This document shows positions 38,860 through 49,197 of a DNA stretch of 64,000 nt, in pieces. The notes beneath the pieces were generated by a model, which searched no databases, was not told the origin of the DNA, and worked only from the letters and a program-made list of their open reading frames with translations. Origin of the DNA: Ceratothoa steindachneri (lineage: Eukaryota > Arthropoda > Malacostraca > Isopoda > Cymothoidae); the NCBI GenBank assembly GCA_963969495.1, contig OZ018318.1, forward strand, positions 96,625,413 to 96,689,412. The letters are read 5' to 3'. Made by a program: the position numbers and the translations under genes. How positions within the stretch are numbered: the first letter of the stretch is position 1; each line of letters starts with the position of its first letter.

Positions 38860-39900
38860 GGAATCAATGTAGCCAAACTTGATAAGAAGCACACGCGCCA
38901 GGAGTGACCTGAACGCCTCGCACATGTTGCCGATGAAGTCATTCCTCATCCTTTCCCACACGCGGTTGAAGAGAGAGTTCCGCTGGTAAACCTTGACCTG
39001 GCGGACCTTGAAAGCAGCCTTGTCCTCAAATATGGGTCAACACTCTGTAGTCGAGTAATTGATGTCAGGTGACTATGGTGACCAAACTTCATTTAACCTG
39101 AAGTTCAGCTTATAACCTAATGACTCTTGCGCGGCCTTGACCGTGTATGCTAGAGCAGCGTCTTAGTTAAAGACTCATTCCCATTCCTTTCTTATCTTTC
39201 TCACCAAGGGCAGGCCTTTCGTGGCCAAGATATCCCTGTAATCTGCCACAGTGTGCCTGTAACCGGGTACGAACCACATACCTGGAACTTCTTGCCATTC
39301 AAATTCATGACGCCGAGAAAAATTTTGGAGGCCGAGTGCTTGGTCGAGGACAGGTAGCGGACCTCAAAGACCTCCTGACCGAATCTTAGCACGCGGTCCT
39401 TCTGCTTGTTGATGACCGAATTGACCTTTAAGTTTTTTTAACAGAAAGAAAAATGACAATTCACTTCTTATGAATCTTTAAGTCGTTGAGAGGGGGACGA
39501 CAGCGCTGCTAACGTTGTTTGGGGATAAGATCGGTGAAGAAGGTCTTCCCTACCCCCTTAATCTCTTGCCACCTTCTTTTTTGACGACCTTGGACATCAT
39601 GGCCACCATAATATTCTTTTATTATGCAAGCTCAGTCATTTTTAGCTTCGCAGCACATTCAAAGGTCTTTCTCACAGCCAAATCGTTGACAAACTGAGCT
39701 CTGCCTGAAGGAGGTCGAAATTTGACACGTTACCCGATCTGAAGCCTATAATGGACTCTATAAACGGTCGTCTGGCTAGGTTGAGCTCTTCGCGTTGTCG
39801 GACATATTGCGGCTGGCGCTTAGGAGAGCGTAGATCAGGATTATTCTTTCTTCCATCTCGACACATCCGCATACAATGGAAAATTCGTCTTAATGACACA
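38860..39900 (-). pseudogene. Tc1/mariner (IS630-type) transposase, degraded
   Basis: Read on the minus strand from 39,900 the N-terminal part is scrambled over several frames (FVNDLAVRKTFECAAKLK near 39,690, then KVVKKEGGKRLRG). The catalytic core is clearer: VINKQKDRVLRFGQEV and SSTKHSASKIFLGVMNLN (39,290-39,410), then, after a frameshift, WFVPGYRHTVADYRDILATK. Next is VFN-stop-DAALAYTVKAAQES with the second catalytic Asp, and WSP-stop-SPDINY with the SPD-x-N signature of the last catalytic block. The tail NRVWERMRNDFIGNMCEAFR matches the C-terminal helix of the family. It cannot be active. Terminal inverted repeats were not found by eye, so the true element ends are unknown. Confidence 0.8.
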
Positions 39901-41339
39901 CACTGAAAAAGTTGAACTTTCACTTTCTTGGCGGAAGCTTTTTAATACGCTCATAAACCTCTCAAAATTTACAAAAACCAAATGTAAATTTATTTTTCAA
40001 AACTCTATACTACAGCAAAAACAGACACCACAATATTATCTGACATGTGAAAAGCATACGCGAGTATTTGCCAGTTACCCGAAAAAAATAGTAATGAAAC
40101 TCTTAATTACTCAACAAATTTTTGGAATCTTAAAACTCAGGCTATTTATATTTAGAATATAGATTTTTCTGGGCTGGTTATAAAAGATTTTATCCTTCGT
40201 TTGGAGATAGAGATTCCCATTATTCTCAATATATCGCTAGATATCATTCATAGCTACACAACCAGATTTTGCAACGCGACACCACTTTTTCCTCTCGGCT
40301 GTGGCTCAAAACTCTCCTTCATCTACTTCTTAAAGTATTTTTTTAATAATAAAATAGTTTTTCATTTTTTTAACTCTTGGGGTTAGATAAGATGTTTACG
40401 TCTGGTTATTTTTTCTTAACTGGTGATTCTGAGCTTTTTGAAAATTCCTCTTCTTTCCTGGCTTATTCTTCACTAAAACCATTATGAAACTGATAATTTT
40501 ATACCATTTGAAACCTTTTGTTTGCAATTGAATTATACTTTCTACTATAATTAGCGACGCATCTACATATGCAATAAGAGCATTGTATCGATCAACGGGT
40601 AAATGCATGGACCCTTATATTGCACTTACCTACACCATGATTCCAGAAATATCATTAGCTTCTTCTTTTCTTCTTTCAATTTTAACCGCTACTCACACAT
40701 TAACTAAATTTACGATTTAGCTTTCGACTCCTTACCTGTCATTACTCATTCTTATTCGTATTTCTCCTAGTCTTCCATGCATACGATTTTAAACAAGCAT
40801 GAAAACATCGCATAACCTTGTATTCCTTACGCATGACTCTCAAAACACATATTTGCTATCTTTCACCTATTCGCTCGTCTTATTACGACCTAAATAATTT
40901 TCATACCATCCCAAAGTTTACCACACATTCCCTACATACCTACCTGCTGGTAGAATGCTTCCCTAACTAAAAGATCATAGAGTTTTACAGAATTAAAAAG
41001 CAGCAAAAATCCTTAAATCCACTCGATGCTAGTTAAAGAAATAAGGTAGACGATGGAATTCAATGGTCAAGAGGTTTTGTGTTATCGCAGTATATAAATC
41101 AGTCGTTGATTTGGTTGGCACCGTAATTTCTAGTGTCTGGTCGGTTATCTAGCGGAAATATTATGTCATATTTTGAATTAGTGAAACAATATAGTCTTTC
41201 AAAGGCTTCAATAATGGGATTCCAGTTAACGATATTGCAGTTAAAATATATTGAGGTGCATAAGACTGTTTTTATTCGTTCAAAAATCTAATTTCGCGAA
41301 TTAATTTCGTCGGTCGTTGTTAAAAGCATTCCCATCCTA
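39901..41339. other. AT-rich DNA, nothing recognised
   Basis: Short frames only. From about 40,620 to 40,970 the plus strand is pyrimidine-rich. No domain, RNA gene or repeat array was identified. Confidence 0.5.
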
Positions 41340-41700
41340 CAATGAACTTTCGCAAATATGTAAAGCACCGCGTATCTAAATGTTGACTTAGAACCAAATT
41401 ATACATATAAGGAAAGTATAATATCCTCCGATTTAAACCGAAGGATTTGTGTATGTAGGCTAAAACCCTATTTGGCTCTTTTTACGATTCAGTGCTTAGT
41501 TTAAAAAAATTGAGATCTCTCGAGATTAAGACACCTAAATATCTAGATATTTGTCTATGTTAAATTTATTTAACATTTAATGGCTCATATTATAATCTCT
41601 TCCTGGATTATGGTTGCCTGTAGCCAAAACCGTACACTTACTCCTATTAAACTCATCCTCTTTTCCACCACCATATAATTAATCTATTCAATACTTTTTG
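41340..41700 (-). pseudogene. CR1-like LINE, fragment of RT C-terminus
   Basis: On the minus strand one frame reads RYLGVLISRDLNFFK, then, after a stop, EPNRVLAYIHKSFGLNRRI and YNLVLSQHLD. This is the block after the RT palm in CR1/Jockey-like LINEs, in which a LGV-x-I-S-x-DL strand precedes an A/P-N-R-x-L-x-x-I helix. Upstream, SLNRSKCTVLATG matches the preceding Asn-x-x-Lys-Cys element. No flanking parts of the LINE are recognisable. Confidence 0.75.
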
Positions 41701-42479
41701 CAATCTTTTACCGTATTTGGGATATTATGCCCTACTACCTAATTTTGATTCACTTGCATATTTTGAAACTTTACATAATAGATGTATATCAAGGTAGATT
41801 ATATTTAATTACCCACAAAAACAAAGGTCAGAGAAGAAATATTATTAGTACACTGCTAGTAACCGATGCCCATGGTGAATTATTTTCTCTGCCTACACTT
41901 TTACAATCGATTTACATACAAACCACTTTATTACCTGGTTCCCTATTCTTTGCTATTTTAGAGTTATCAATTCTTTATTTATGGATGAAATGTGTTCAAA
42001 AACCTTCTGAATACTAGATAAGCTACATTCACGAATTACAAATTAATGAAAGTGTGTGTGTGTCTGTAGGTGGACAAAAGAGTGTATGGATAGATAGAAA
42101 GAAATAAAAGTGTGAAAACAGAATGTAGTGTGAGAGATTTGTTTTGTGAGTTTTGAGTTGTTGTTTTTATTTAGTTAATTTGATTTCTTTCAAGCCATTT
42201 GTCTTCGAAAACCTTAATATTCTTTGAATGTGTAATGTGTATTTGCTGTTGTTTTTAAAATTAATTACTTTTAATTTTGTGCTTGGTGTATTTTTTTCGT
42301 ATTTATTTTGCAGTGTGTGTATTTTAGTGTTTTCTTTTCTTCTTTTTTCATTCTTCTTTTTTTTCTTCTGTTATCTTGAGTATCGATCGGTATGGTTTTG
42401 TCGTATTCGCGGTTTTTTAGTTTTATATTAATTTTGTCGTATTTCTTTAGTTATTTTCTTCTTTGGTATTTAAGATTTC
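41701..42479. other. AT-rich DNA, nothing recognised
   Basis: The open frame at 41,727-42,017 has no domain I recognise. From 42,120 to 42,480 the plus strand is T-rich with G-T runs. Confidence 0.5.
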
Positions 42480-44000
42480 TTTTCATTCGTAGAATAGCCC
42501 TTCGTCCCCACCAGCCACTAGGCTAGCGGAGCTTGAATATCTTGCGTGTCTTCTGGCTCCTCTGTTTTAGTTAATCATTTGAATGGTTTCATCATCCATC
42601 TTTTGATTTACCAGTTGGGTATATTCCTAGTGCCTTCTTCGATGAAAAGGTTAATGGTACTTAACCACGCCTCTCTGTGAAGCTCTTCTTGGCGTCTTCT
42701 TTCTCACCTGCATGTATCTGTAATTAGGCACACTCATTTATTCAGCACGACCTGTAATCTCCTCTTTTCTGTCCTAGAGGCAGAAGAGAGGGCGGAAGCT
42801 GGGTAGGGCAGCTTAGGTTTTGCAATTACTTTGTAGATATTTTTCTTGTTGCACTCTCGGCGATTTTTGAACATGGATATTGTCCTGACTGCGACCTAGT
42901 CCTTAGAAATTCAATCTGAGACGTGTTTTCTTGTACCCAGATGAAGTAATCTTCATTCCGAGTACATTGCACCCCATATTGTGGAGATAGCGCCTATGGT
43001 CCACACTAACATTAGAGAGGAGGCTCCTCACAAAGGAAACTGCCTTGAATGTCTCTGTTAGTTTTTATCTTCCCTTTGGTCTAGTAGATGTTTAACCTTT
43101 CGATCTCTGGCGCCGTCATACGATCTTGCATAAGCGTGTTACGCCAAGGACAATGGATTATCTGACTGCAAAGTTGGGGTATTTGATGCTGGGGAAGTGG
43201 GGTTTAGAGCGTCTAAGAAATCTGCAGGTTATATTGAGTAGAGAATGGGTACCCCCCTCCCTTGCGGAGGCCCGCATTGAGCGAAAACTCTGGTCCCTAC
43301 ACGCACCCCAATATGACATACGCCGCTTTCTCCATGACATAATCACAGAGAGTTCTTTCTATGTTTTCGCTTAGTCCCAGCTATAGGAGCTTGTACTGCA
43401 TTCCCCTTTGACAAACCTCATCAAACGTTTTTTATACATCTCGAAAAACAATTTCCACATAGCCCTCCTGTCTTTTGGCTTGGGCGAGCTTTTCCGTGAT
43501 GACATTTATCGCCATCGCCGTACTTAGATTTTTATGGAGGCCAAACTAATATTGATTCTACAGGAAGTCTTCCTCCAGGTGAGACACTAGTATTTTGTTG
43601 AGGTTCTTCTCGAAGAGCTTCCCATCAAATTCCAAGTGTGAAATTGACCAGAATCTCTCTCAACGATTGAGCCTTTCTATGATTCGTCAAGAAAATCATC
43701 CTAGTCGTTGTGTAAGCATCTGAGAATTATCCTGTAATAGGTAAGGCGTTAGAAATTCTTCCCACTACTTCAATGACATTTGCTGGTGCATTATCAATGT
43801 TCAGCTTTGTTATCTCCGATTGTTCTGGGGCCTTTTGACGGAATAAGCGGAGTGCACTGAGTAAATCCTCTTCGATTATCTCTGCGCCTCCGTCACGCTT
43901 TTTAACCACCTGGGGGTGTGAGTGCGTCCTATGTATTTGAGTAGCTAAATTTACAGTTTTTGCTTAAACAACCTACAAGATTATTTCAGCAAAATAACTG
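42480..44000 (-). pseudogene. CR1/Jockey-like LINE reverse transcriptase, degraded
   Basis: Minus-strand frames give, in order, EEDLLSALRLFRQKAPEQSE (43,727-43,909), the pre-RT block that normally holds K-A-P-G. Then come KLFEKNLNKILVSHLEEDFL (about 43,560-43,620) and LAQAKRQEGYVEIVFRDV (43,435-43,485), whose VFRDV carries the first palm Asp. KTFDEVCQRGMQYKLL follows, then LGLSENIERTLCDYVMEKAA (43,315-43,375). A late block VLGMKITSSGYKK lies near 42,970. The Y-x-D-D region near 43,150 is unreadable. At least four stops interrupt this stretch. It is a different lineage from the I-like LINE at 13-17.8 kb, with no RNase H seen. Confidence 0.8.
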
Positions 44001-44466
44001 GAGCAACGATTTCCGGCAGGAGCGGCAATGTCTCAAGCAGTCCTGCGATTTTCTCATTAAATTATGTTCCTACAGTTGCCATTAAATCCTATCTCTAAAA
44101 AGTAATAGAAATAATTTACTAAACTAGGAAGTGAACAAAATAGAATTAAACTTATCAGGACAAAAAATCATGTTTTTTGATAATTGGCATTCTATTTACC
44201 TTCATATATTATTTCCAAAACTGTATAAAAGGCTTTTAACAGTTGTTTTCTAATATTTATCATGGACTGGCTGGATTTTTTCGGTGACCGGGGCTTTGTA
44301 AATTTTTATTTTCCTATTAGAAAGATTAATTTAATTTTCAGTTATGTAAATTTCAGAAAAAATCGTTTTCAGCAAAATTTATTCCTCATTTTATTGTGAT
44401 TAGGAAATTTGTATCTTCGATAGTAGAAAGATTTCAAAAATGTTCATTTAATGTTTTAACCGAGTG
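44001..44466. other. AT-rich left flank of the Polinton relic
   Basis: No gene recognised. It ends with CGAGTG (44,461-44,466), the proposed left target duplication of the Polinton. Confidence 0.6.
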
Positions 44467-45027
44467 AGTAGTAATGCAGGGTGATTGCCGACTCTCCCCT
44501 CCCCCTTAACCCCATTACCGAGAAACCAAGTCTCCCTTCCCCCTTTCTTTGGTGAGTGACCTTTTTTCAAATGAATAAGAGTCTACATACACACTAGAGC
44601 TTTCTAAGGAATTAGAGTCTACACACGCACACACAGATAAATTGCATTGAGTTAGTTTAGGAGTAAAATGGTGCCCACCCTCTATACACACACACAAATA
44701 CACACTGGAGCTTTATAATGAATCGGAGTCTACACACACACATACACACTCACACATACACGCTTACACATATATTTGGTTAGGTTAGAAGTAAAGTGGC
44801 ACCGACCACCTTTGACCCCCCTAGTATTAGTCACTACCAGCCTTGTTCACATAAAGAAACAAACACGATATAAGTAGTACACACACACACACACACTGGA
44901 GTAAATCAGTAGGGAAGAGATAAAGACTACATCGACTGATTTTTCATGTATTATTCTGTTCATCAACACTGGAGTTGCCACTTAACTTTTTTGCCATTTT
45001 TTAATTGGTCCGTCTAGTTGCCATCTT
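44467..45027 (+). repeat. Polinton terminal inverted repeat, left
   Basis: It aligns in reverse complement with 53,391-53,886. The innermost shared segment includes TCTAGTTGCCATCTT near 45,013-45,027. Inside are repeated modules with AC-rich microsatellites, AGTCTACACAC motifs and CCCC-rich blocks. Confidence 0.9.
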
Positions 45028-45059
45028 TTAAATCATTTTTTGCTAAACATCTATACATA

Positions 45060-45321
45060 TCACACATTCTAAGATGATTCTCCATCTACACCGTATCACA
45101 CCCGCTTTAGGAAATATTTTGCAACGGAAGATGTGCGTGGATCGGATTATAAATTTAGCCCAGACTATTCATCTACGGTTGTTTTCTTCGATCACTTTCT
45201 TCGACATATTAAAGAACACCCAATTGATCAGGTTAAATTTCCATATAGTGGGCCAGTCCAACCTCCTTCAACTACAATTAAGGAAAATAAGTTCTTGAAC
45301 ATTTCCATTTTATGGATTTAA
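45060..45321 (+). pseudogene. Unknown Polinton-internal coding remnant
   Basis: Two overlapping frames are open. The one at 45,133-45,321 reads EDVRGSDYKFSPDYSSTVVF nearby and then PIDQVKFPYSGPVQPPS, a composition that looks protein-like rather than random. Its codon use fits the rest of the element. I cannot assign it to a known Polinton gene. It sits between the left TIR and the inverted minor-capsid copy. Confidence 0.35.
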
Positions 45322-46205
45322 ATAGAGATATAAATTGATCATAAGTCAACAGAGCTTAGATTCAGATAGTGAGGACTATCAAATGTTATACGGAATGACC
45401 CCATAATTGAAAGGAAGGTTAATAATTCTCAGCAGCTTCGACTGTTTCCTACCTATTAACTGATAGTCTACAAGTTTAGAGTAAATATAACATGATCTCG
45501 GATGAGATAAGAGCCGGAAAAGCTATATTAAATGTTATCCATTTATTTAATTGCCCGATATCATTTTGATAGATCTTTTCATTAATCGTATATTGGAAAA
45601 TTCTTCTGACAGAACAAATAATAGATTCTCTTTCCTTTTCGCATTTAGCAATGAACGTAAAATAAGCATTAAAACATAGTCAGTAGATATTTTCCGTTGC
45701 GTTTTGTCAGGTTAAAACAGTAGATCTTGAGATGATAATTTTTGTCTCATTTTCAAATTCATTGTCTCTAGGAGGGTTTTTTTCATTTGTATAATATCCG
45801 GTGTCTATCCATATCTCATCATAAGCATAGTCAATTCCTTTTATTTTTGTTTTCTTTCGTCTTGTTAATATAATATTTGATGCATAATTGTTTACTTCTG
45901 TTATTTTCCGAAAGACTGTTAATGCGTTTGTAGGCTTAGTAATATTATAGATATTCTAGATAATTGAAACTCACAAAGCCGTACCTCATACTGACTTTTG
46001 TCTGTTATAATAGATTTTTGCAATTCAATTCTATAGTCAGACATGGTATTTTGAGAGTAAATATCCAGGGAGGATTTGGAAGGAAAGGTAACATTAAAAC
46101 TCTCTTACACCATCTTAATAAATGATAAAAAGCTTCTCCATCTCCTATGTTTATATAATTCCAAGAATGCATGTGCTCAAGGCTGCTATGTAATATCACA
46201 AGTCA
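45322..46205 (-). repeat. Internal inverted repeat, left arm
   Basis: This arm is the reverse complement of 48,250-49,122, with scattered substitutions and small indels over nearly 900 bp. It covers a non-coding leader (46,060-46,200) and most of the minor capsid gene. About 2 kb separates the arms. Confidence 0.85.
45335..46050 (-). pseudogene. Polinton minor (penton-type) capsid protein, inverted copy
   Basis: The start at about 46,048 reads MSDYRIELQKSIITDKSQYE, then EVRLCEFQL. It is homologous to the plus-strand copy at 48,410, but with more frameshifts and stops. The C-terminal part is very decayed. The family is the single-jelly-roll vertex protein of Polinton-type virions. This copy has no chance of function. 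Confidence 0.75.
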
Positions 46206-46329
46206 AGGCTTCACGAGGAAACCTGGAGATCAAATCTGCACGGTACTCGTGCATTAGGCGATAGTCCAATGCGGAACTTCTTTTCGGCAGAGCACTACAA
46301 CTTAAACCTGCTATAGTCGTCCTGGATCA

Positions 46330-46680
46330 TTTCCTTGCCACTAGACTCAGCAGGGGAAAGTGAAGATGGTTGACTGAAGAATGCACACCTACTTTCTACT
46401 TTAAACGTCATTGTGAAAGTTATCTCTTGATGCATTGCTCATTCATCCACACATTCTTGCAATACCTTATCCCCAATGCTGCCATCGCCCGCCGTGCAAG
46501 ACGACACCAGCAAATACAAGAACCCCATATCTGCGATATCTGTGAAAGAGGCTATGTCAACCTTCGCGGAATCCGCAGCAATCAACGATCACACCAAAGA
46601 CGATAATCATCTACCAAACATCATCAATATCATCCATGTATAGAGTGACATCGTCATCGGCAACAATGGACAATATTAAG
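46330..46680 (+). pseudogene. Possible LINE 3' end with C2H2 finger
   Basis: The frame at 46,370-46,606 ends AIARRARRHQQIQEPHICD, then ICERGYVNLRGIRSNQRSH. This forms a degenerate C2H2 finger just before the stop, with a basic run ahead of it. Several LINE families end their ORF2 this way, and the following CATCGTCATCGGCAAC-type sequence and AAGTAAG tail are consistent with a LINE 3' end. If so, it inserted into the Polinton next to the integrase fragment. A host-type zinc-finger gene is much less likely. Confidence 0.4.
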
Positions 46681-47185
46681 TAAGCTGACGTATGAATTAA
46701 ACGATTTCTGATACCCTTGCCATTTTACTAAATATTTCTTTTTTCCACGCCCTTTCGCTTTAACTAAATTTTCCACTACATATTTCTTACGGGAGTGAAA
46801 CTTTACTTACTCTATTTCTTGTTCATAAACCCCACCTTCAATATGCTCTCCATTTAAATCTTCAATATAATACAATTCTAACAGTTTTGAAGTTCTATAT
46901 ATATTTTAGATTTCCTTACTCTAACAAAACTCGTATCCTTTTTATAATTACTGGAAACGCGTGAAATTCGAATATAATCACCGATTTTATATTGAAACCT
47001 ATTTTTAAACTTCAGATCTCTGTTCCGGTATAGCAAAATCATATGTAACATTAAATTATGTATTCCTATTCATTCTATGTCAAGAATTATTATAAGCCCT
47101 TACAAAATCATCTAATACGTCGTTGTATTTCCATATATTATTAAAAATGAAATATCTTAAAAGCCTTTGCTAAATCAGTTTTCAA
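46680..47185 (-). pseudogene. Polinton integrase, C-terminal part with chromodomain
   Basis: On the minus strand the clearest block is KYLVKWQGYQKSFNSYV (about 46,690-46,740), preceded by KYVVENLVKAKGRGKK. Together they form a chromodomain-like tail as found on the retroviral-type integrases of Polintons. Upstream, YYIEDLNGEHIEGGVYEQEI (about 46,810-46,870) matches the SH3-like domain block in which a D-x-x-G-x-x-I-x-G-x-F/V-Y-E-x-E pattern is diagnostic. Further up is an RVLDDFVRAYNNS remnant of the end of the catalytic core. The zinc and DDE parts are missing, since the sequence switches to protease/polymerase material at about 47,185. Stops and frameshifts are present. Confidence 0.75.
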
Positions 47186-47292
47186 CCTTTGAAACTGCGA
47201 GCAGTTCATATAATTAATCTGTACAGCAGCCATCCACCTGGTTTGCAATGGATCGCTTTGTTTGTTAACAAAAAATTTTATATTATTCCGAG
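47185..47292 (+). pseudogene. Adenain-like protease N-terminal fragment
   Basis: It reads VHIINLYSSHPPGLQWIALF, homologous to the protease copies at about 50,980 and 52,430. In the active enzyme the catalytic His precedes the Trp; here that position is Gln. It stops abruptly at about 47,290, where polymerase sequence begins. Confidence 0.65.
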
Positions 47293-47800
47293 AGCCTATG
47301 CCTAGGGATTTTCCTTATGACTTCCTTTCAGAGAAAACGTTGAATTATATTGGTCCGGTTCCAGAAAAAAGGTATTTTAATTATGAGAAAATGAGCAATG
47401 CGGAAAAATTACATTTTGAGAGTAATTTTTACCTGAATTTCCAGGATATAGAAGACTATATTCGTACATAGTGTACTAAGTATTGCATTCAAGATGTTTC
47501 TATCCTCTCACTGTGTTTTGATAAGTTTAGGTGTCATTCATCAGGAGATTTGACATTCATCCTATGCAGTCTTGTATCACAATGGCCTCCTTATGTTACA
47601 AGATGTAAAAAAGATGTCTTCTTAACAGAAAATTCAATTGCAATTATCGATAGGAAGAAATCAAAAGCTTTTTCTTATAAGGCTATACGTTGGCTTATGT
47701 TTGATAAATATGTTAGAGGAATCCCAATTTTTCATGGAAGAAACGGTAGTGATCGAAGTCTTTCTGTTGGTGGGAGATTATTTTTCCCTGACGCGTTTTT
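47293..47800 (+). pseudogene. Polinton protein-primed DNA polymerase B, exonuclease-region fragment
   Basis: The first frame (to the stop at 47,469) gives FPYDFLSEKTLNYIGPVPEK followed by YFNYEKMSN. The sequence then continues as KYCIQDVSIL, matching the Exo III motif (Y-x3-D) of family B proofreading domains. After a frameshift near 47,550 the frame to 47,800 gives WPPYVTRCKKDVFLTENSIA and SYKAIRWLMF, then a GIPIFHGRNG-type block that leads towards polymerase motif A. The palm, TPR1/TPR2 and thumb are all absent. In complete elements this enzyme is over 1,000 residues and replicates the DNA from a protein primer. Only a central slice survives. Confidence 0.8.
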
Positions 47801-47914
47801 TATTTATTTCATCTTTATTTTATTCATATTTATTAGAAAATATTGTTAATGATTAAAAATATATATACGTGAGAGCTAATAATATCTAACAGGGATTCTT
47901 TGGATATTAACTTT

Positions 47915-48238
47915 TTAAATATCATGTAAGATCCCTCTGAAACCAAAAGATAGGGTTCGATAATTCCTTGGGAGTTCCCTTCTTTTACGAAAGGTTTTTC
48001 TCAAAATCGTTTCCACTCTCACTTCTTTCACTCCACCGTATTCTTCGGCTCTGAAACCTATAAATGGTACATAGATGTGTATATCATCATCGGCTCCAAC
48101 TAGGCGTTTCATAGCATCGTAGGTTATTATATCTTTCGTCTGAGTGTTAATGGTTAAGCCCACTCGTCGTTTAGATACGGACCGAATAGGATTTGGGACC
48201 CTTTGATTAGAATGAACCTCTATACGCCTCGGCATCAT
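47915..48238 (-). CDS. Uncharacterised open frame inside the Polinton relic
   Basis: This is a 107-residue uninterrupted frame beginning MMPRRIEVHSNQRVPNPIRS. It is basic, with a second Arg/Lys-rich run (ILRKTFRKRRELPRN) in its C-terminal third and a YVPFIGFRAEEYGG segment in the middle. There is no signal peptide, membrane segment or metal site. It lies just upstream of the minor-capsid leader, transcribed divergently from it. The frame may be a small virion or DNA-binding protein, which Polintons often carry, or a remnant that happens to lack stops. I cannot assign it to a family. Confidence 0.4.
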   Translation of the reverse strand: MMPRRIEVHSNQRVPNPIRSVSKRRVGLTINTQTKDIITYDAMKRLVGADDDIHIYVPFIGFRAEEYGGVKEVRVETILRKTFRKRRELPRNYRTLSFGFRGILHDI

Positions 48239-48249
48239 ACACTACGTCA

Positions 48250-49122
48250 ATGCAGGTGATATACACACCAGCCTTGAGCACATGCGTTCTTGAAATTATA
48301 TAAATGTTTGAGATGGAGAAGTTTTTTATCATTTATGAAGCTGGAGTAAGAGAGTTTTTATGTTACCCTTCCTTTTTCATCCTCCCTAGATATTTACACT
48401 CAAAATAATATGTCTGACTATAGAATTGAATTGCACAAATTTATTCTAACAGACAACAGTGAGTATGAGGTAGGGTTTTGTGAGTTTCAATTTACATGGA
48501 ATATCTATAATATTACCAAGCTTACACACGCATTCACAGTCTATCGGAAAACAAAAGAAGTAAAGAATTATGCATCAAATGCTATATTGGCAAGAGGAAA
48601 GGAAACAAAATTTAAAGGAATTGACTATGCTTATGATCAGATATGGATATTATAAAAATGAAAAAACACTCCAAGAGTAAATGAATTTGAAAATTAGACA
48701 GAAATTATCATGTAAAAATTTACTGTCTCAATCTGACAAAATACAACGGAAAATATCTACTGACTATATATTAATGCTTACTTCGCGGTCATTGCTCAAT
48801 GTGAAAAAGAAAGACAATCTATTATTTGTTCTGTCAGAAGAATTTTCCAATATGCGAGTAATGAGAAGATCTATCAAAGATGATATCAATCATTTAAATA
48901 ATTGTATAGCATTTAATATAGCTTTTCCGGCTCATATATCTCATCTATGATCATGTTATATATATTCTAACCTTGTAGACTATCAGTTAGTAGGTGTGGG
49001 ACAATCGAGGCTGCTGAGAATTATTAACCTTTCTTTCAATGATGATTCATTCAGTATAACTTTTGATAATCCACACTCTCTGAATCTAAGCTCTGGAGAC
49101 TTAAGTTCAATTTATATCTATA
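48250..49122 (+). repeat. Internal inverted repeat, right arm
   Basis: It pairs with 45,322-46,205. Shared landmarks are GCCTTGAGCACATGC (48,270), GGAGATGGAGAAG-type leader sequence, ATGTCTGACTATAGAATTGA (48,409) and TCTGAATCTAAGCTCT (49,079). Confidence 0.85.
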
Positions 49123-49150
49123 TAAGAACGGTTGAAGGGGAAAACTTTTA
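48410..49150 (+). pseudogene. Polinton minor (penton-type) capsid protein
   Basis: ATG 48,410 opens MSDYRIELHKFILTDNSEYE and EVGFCEFQFTWNIYNIT. The latter matches the near-N-terminal E-V-x-L-x-E-x-x-x-x-x-x-W/I-Y-N-I block of Polinton minor capsid proteins. A stop at 48,653 and frameshifts follow. The last third shows VDYQLVGVGQSRLLRI (48,978-49,025) and LSSGDLSSIYIYIRTVEG, the conserved VG-x-x-x-x-x-LLR and I-x-I-x-I-R blocks near the C-terminus. The protein forms the vertices of the icosahedral shell. This copy is better preserved than its inverted partner at 45,335-46,050, but it is not translatable as a whole. Confidence 0.8.
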
Positions 49151-49197
49151 AGTAGTTCTCGGTCATTTATGATAAATCTACAAATTAGGAGAAGACA

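Noticed and set aside
44080..44130. Similarity to 20,263-20,310 (TTGCCATTAAATCC and following)
   Set aside because: The match is short and imperfect. It could be a dispersed repeat, but I cannot support a boundary or family by eye.
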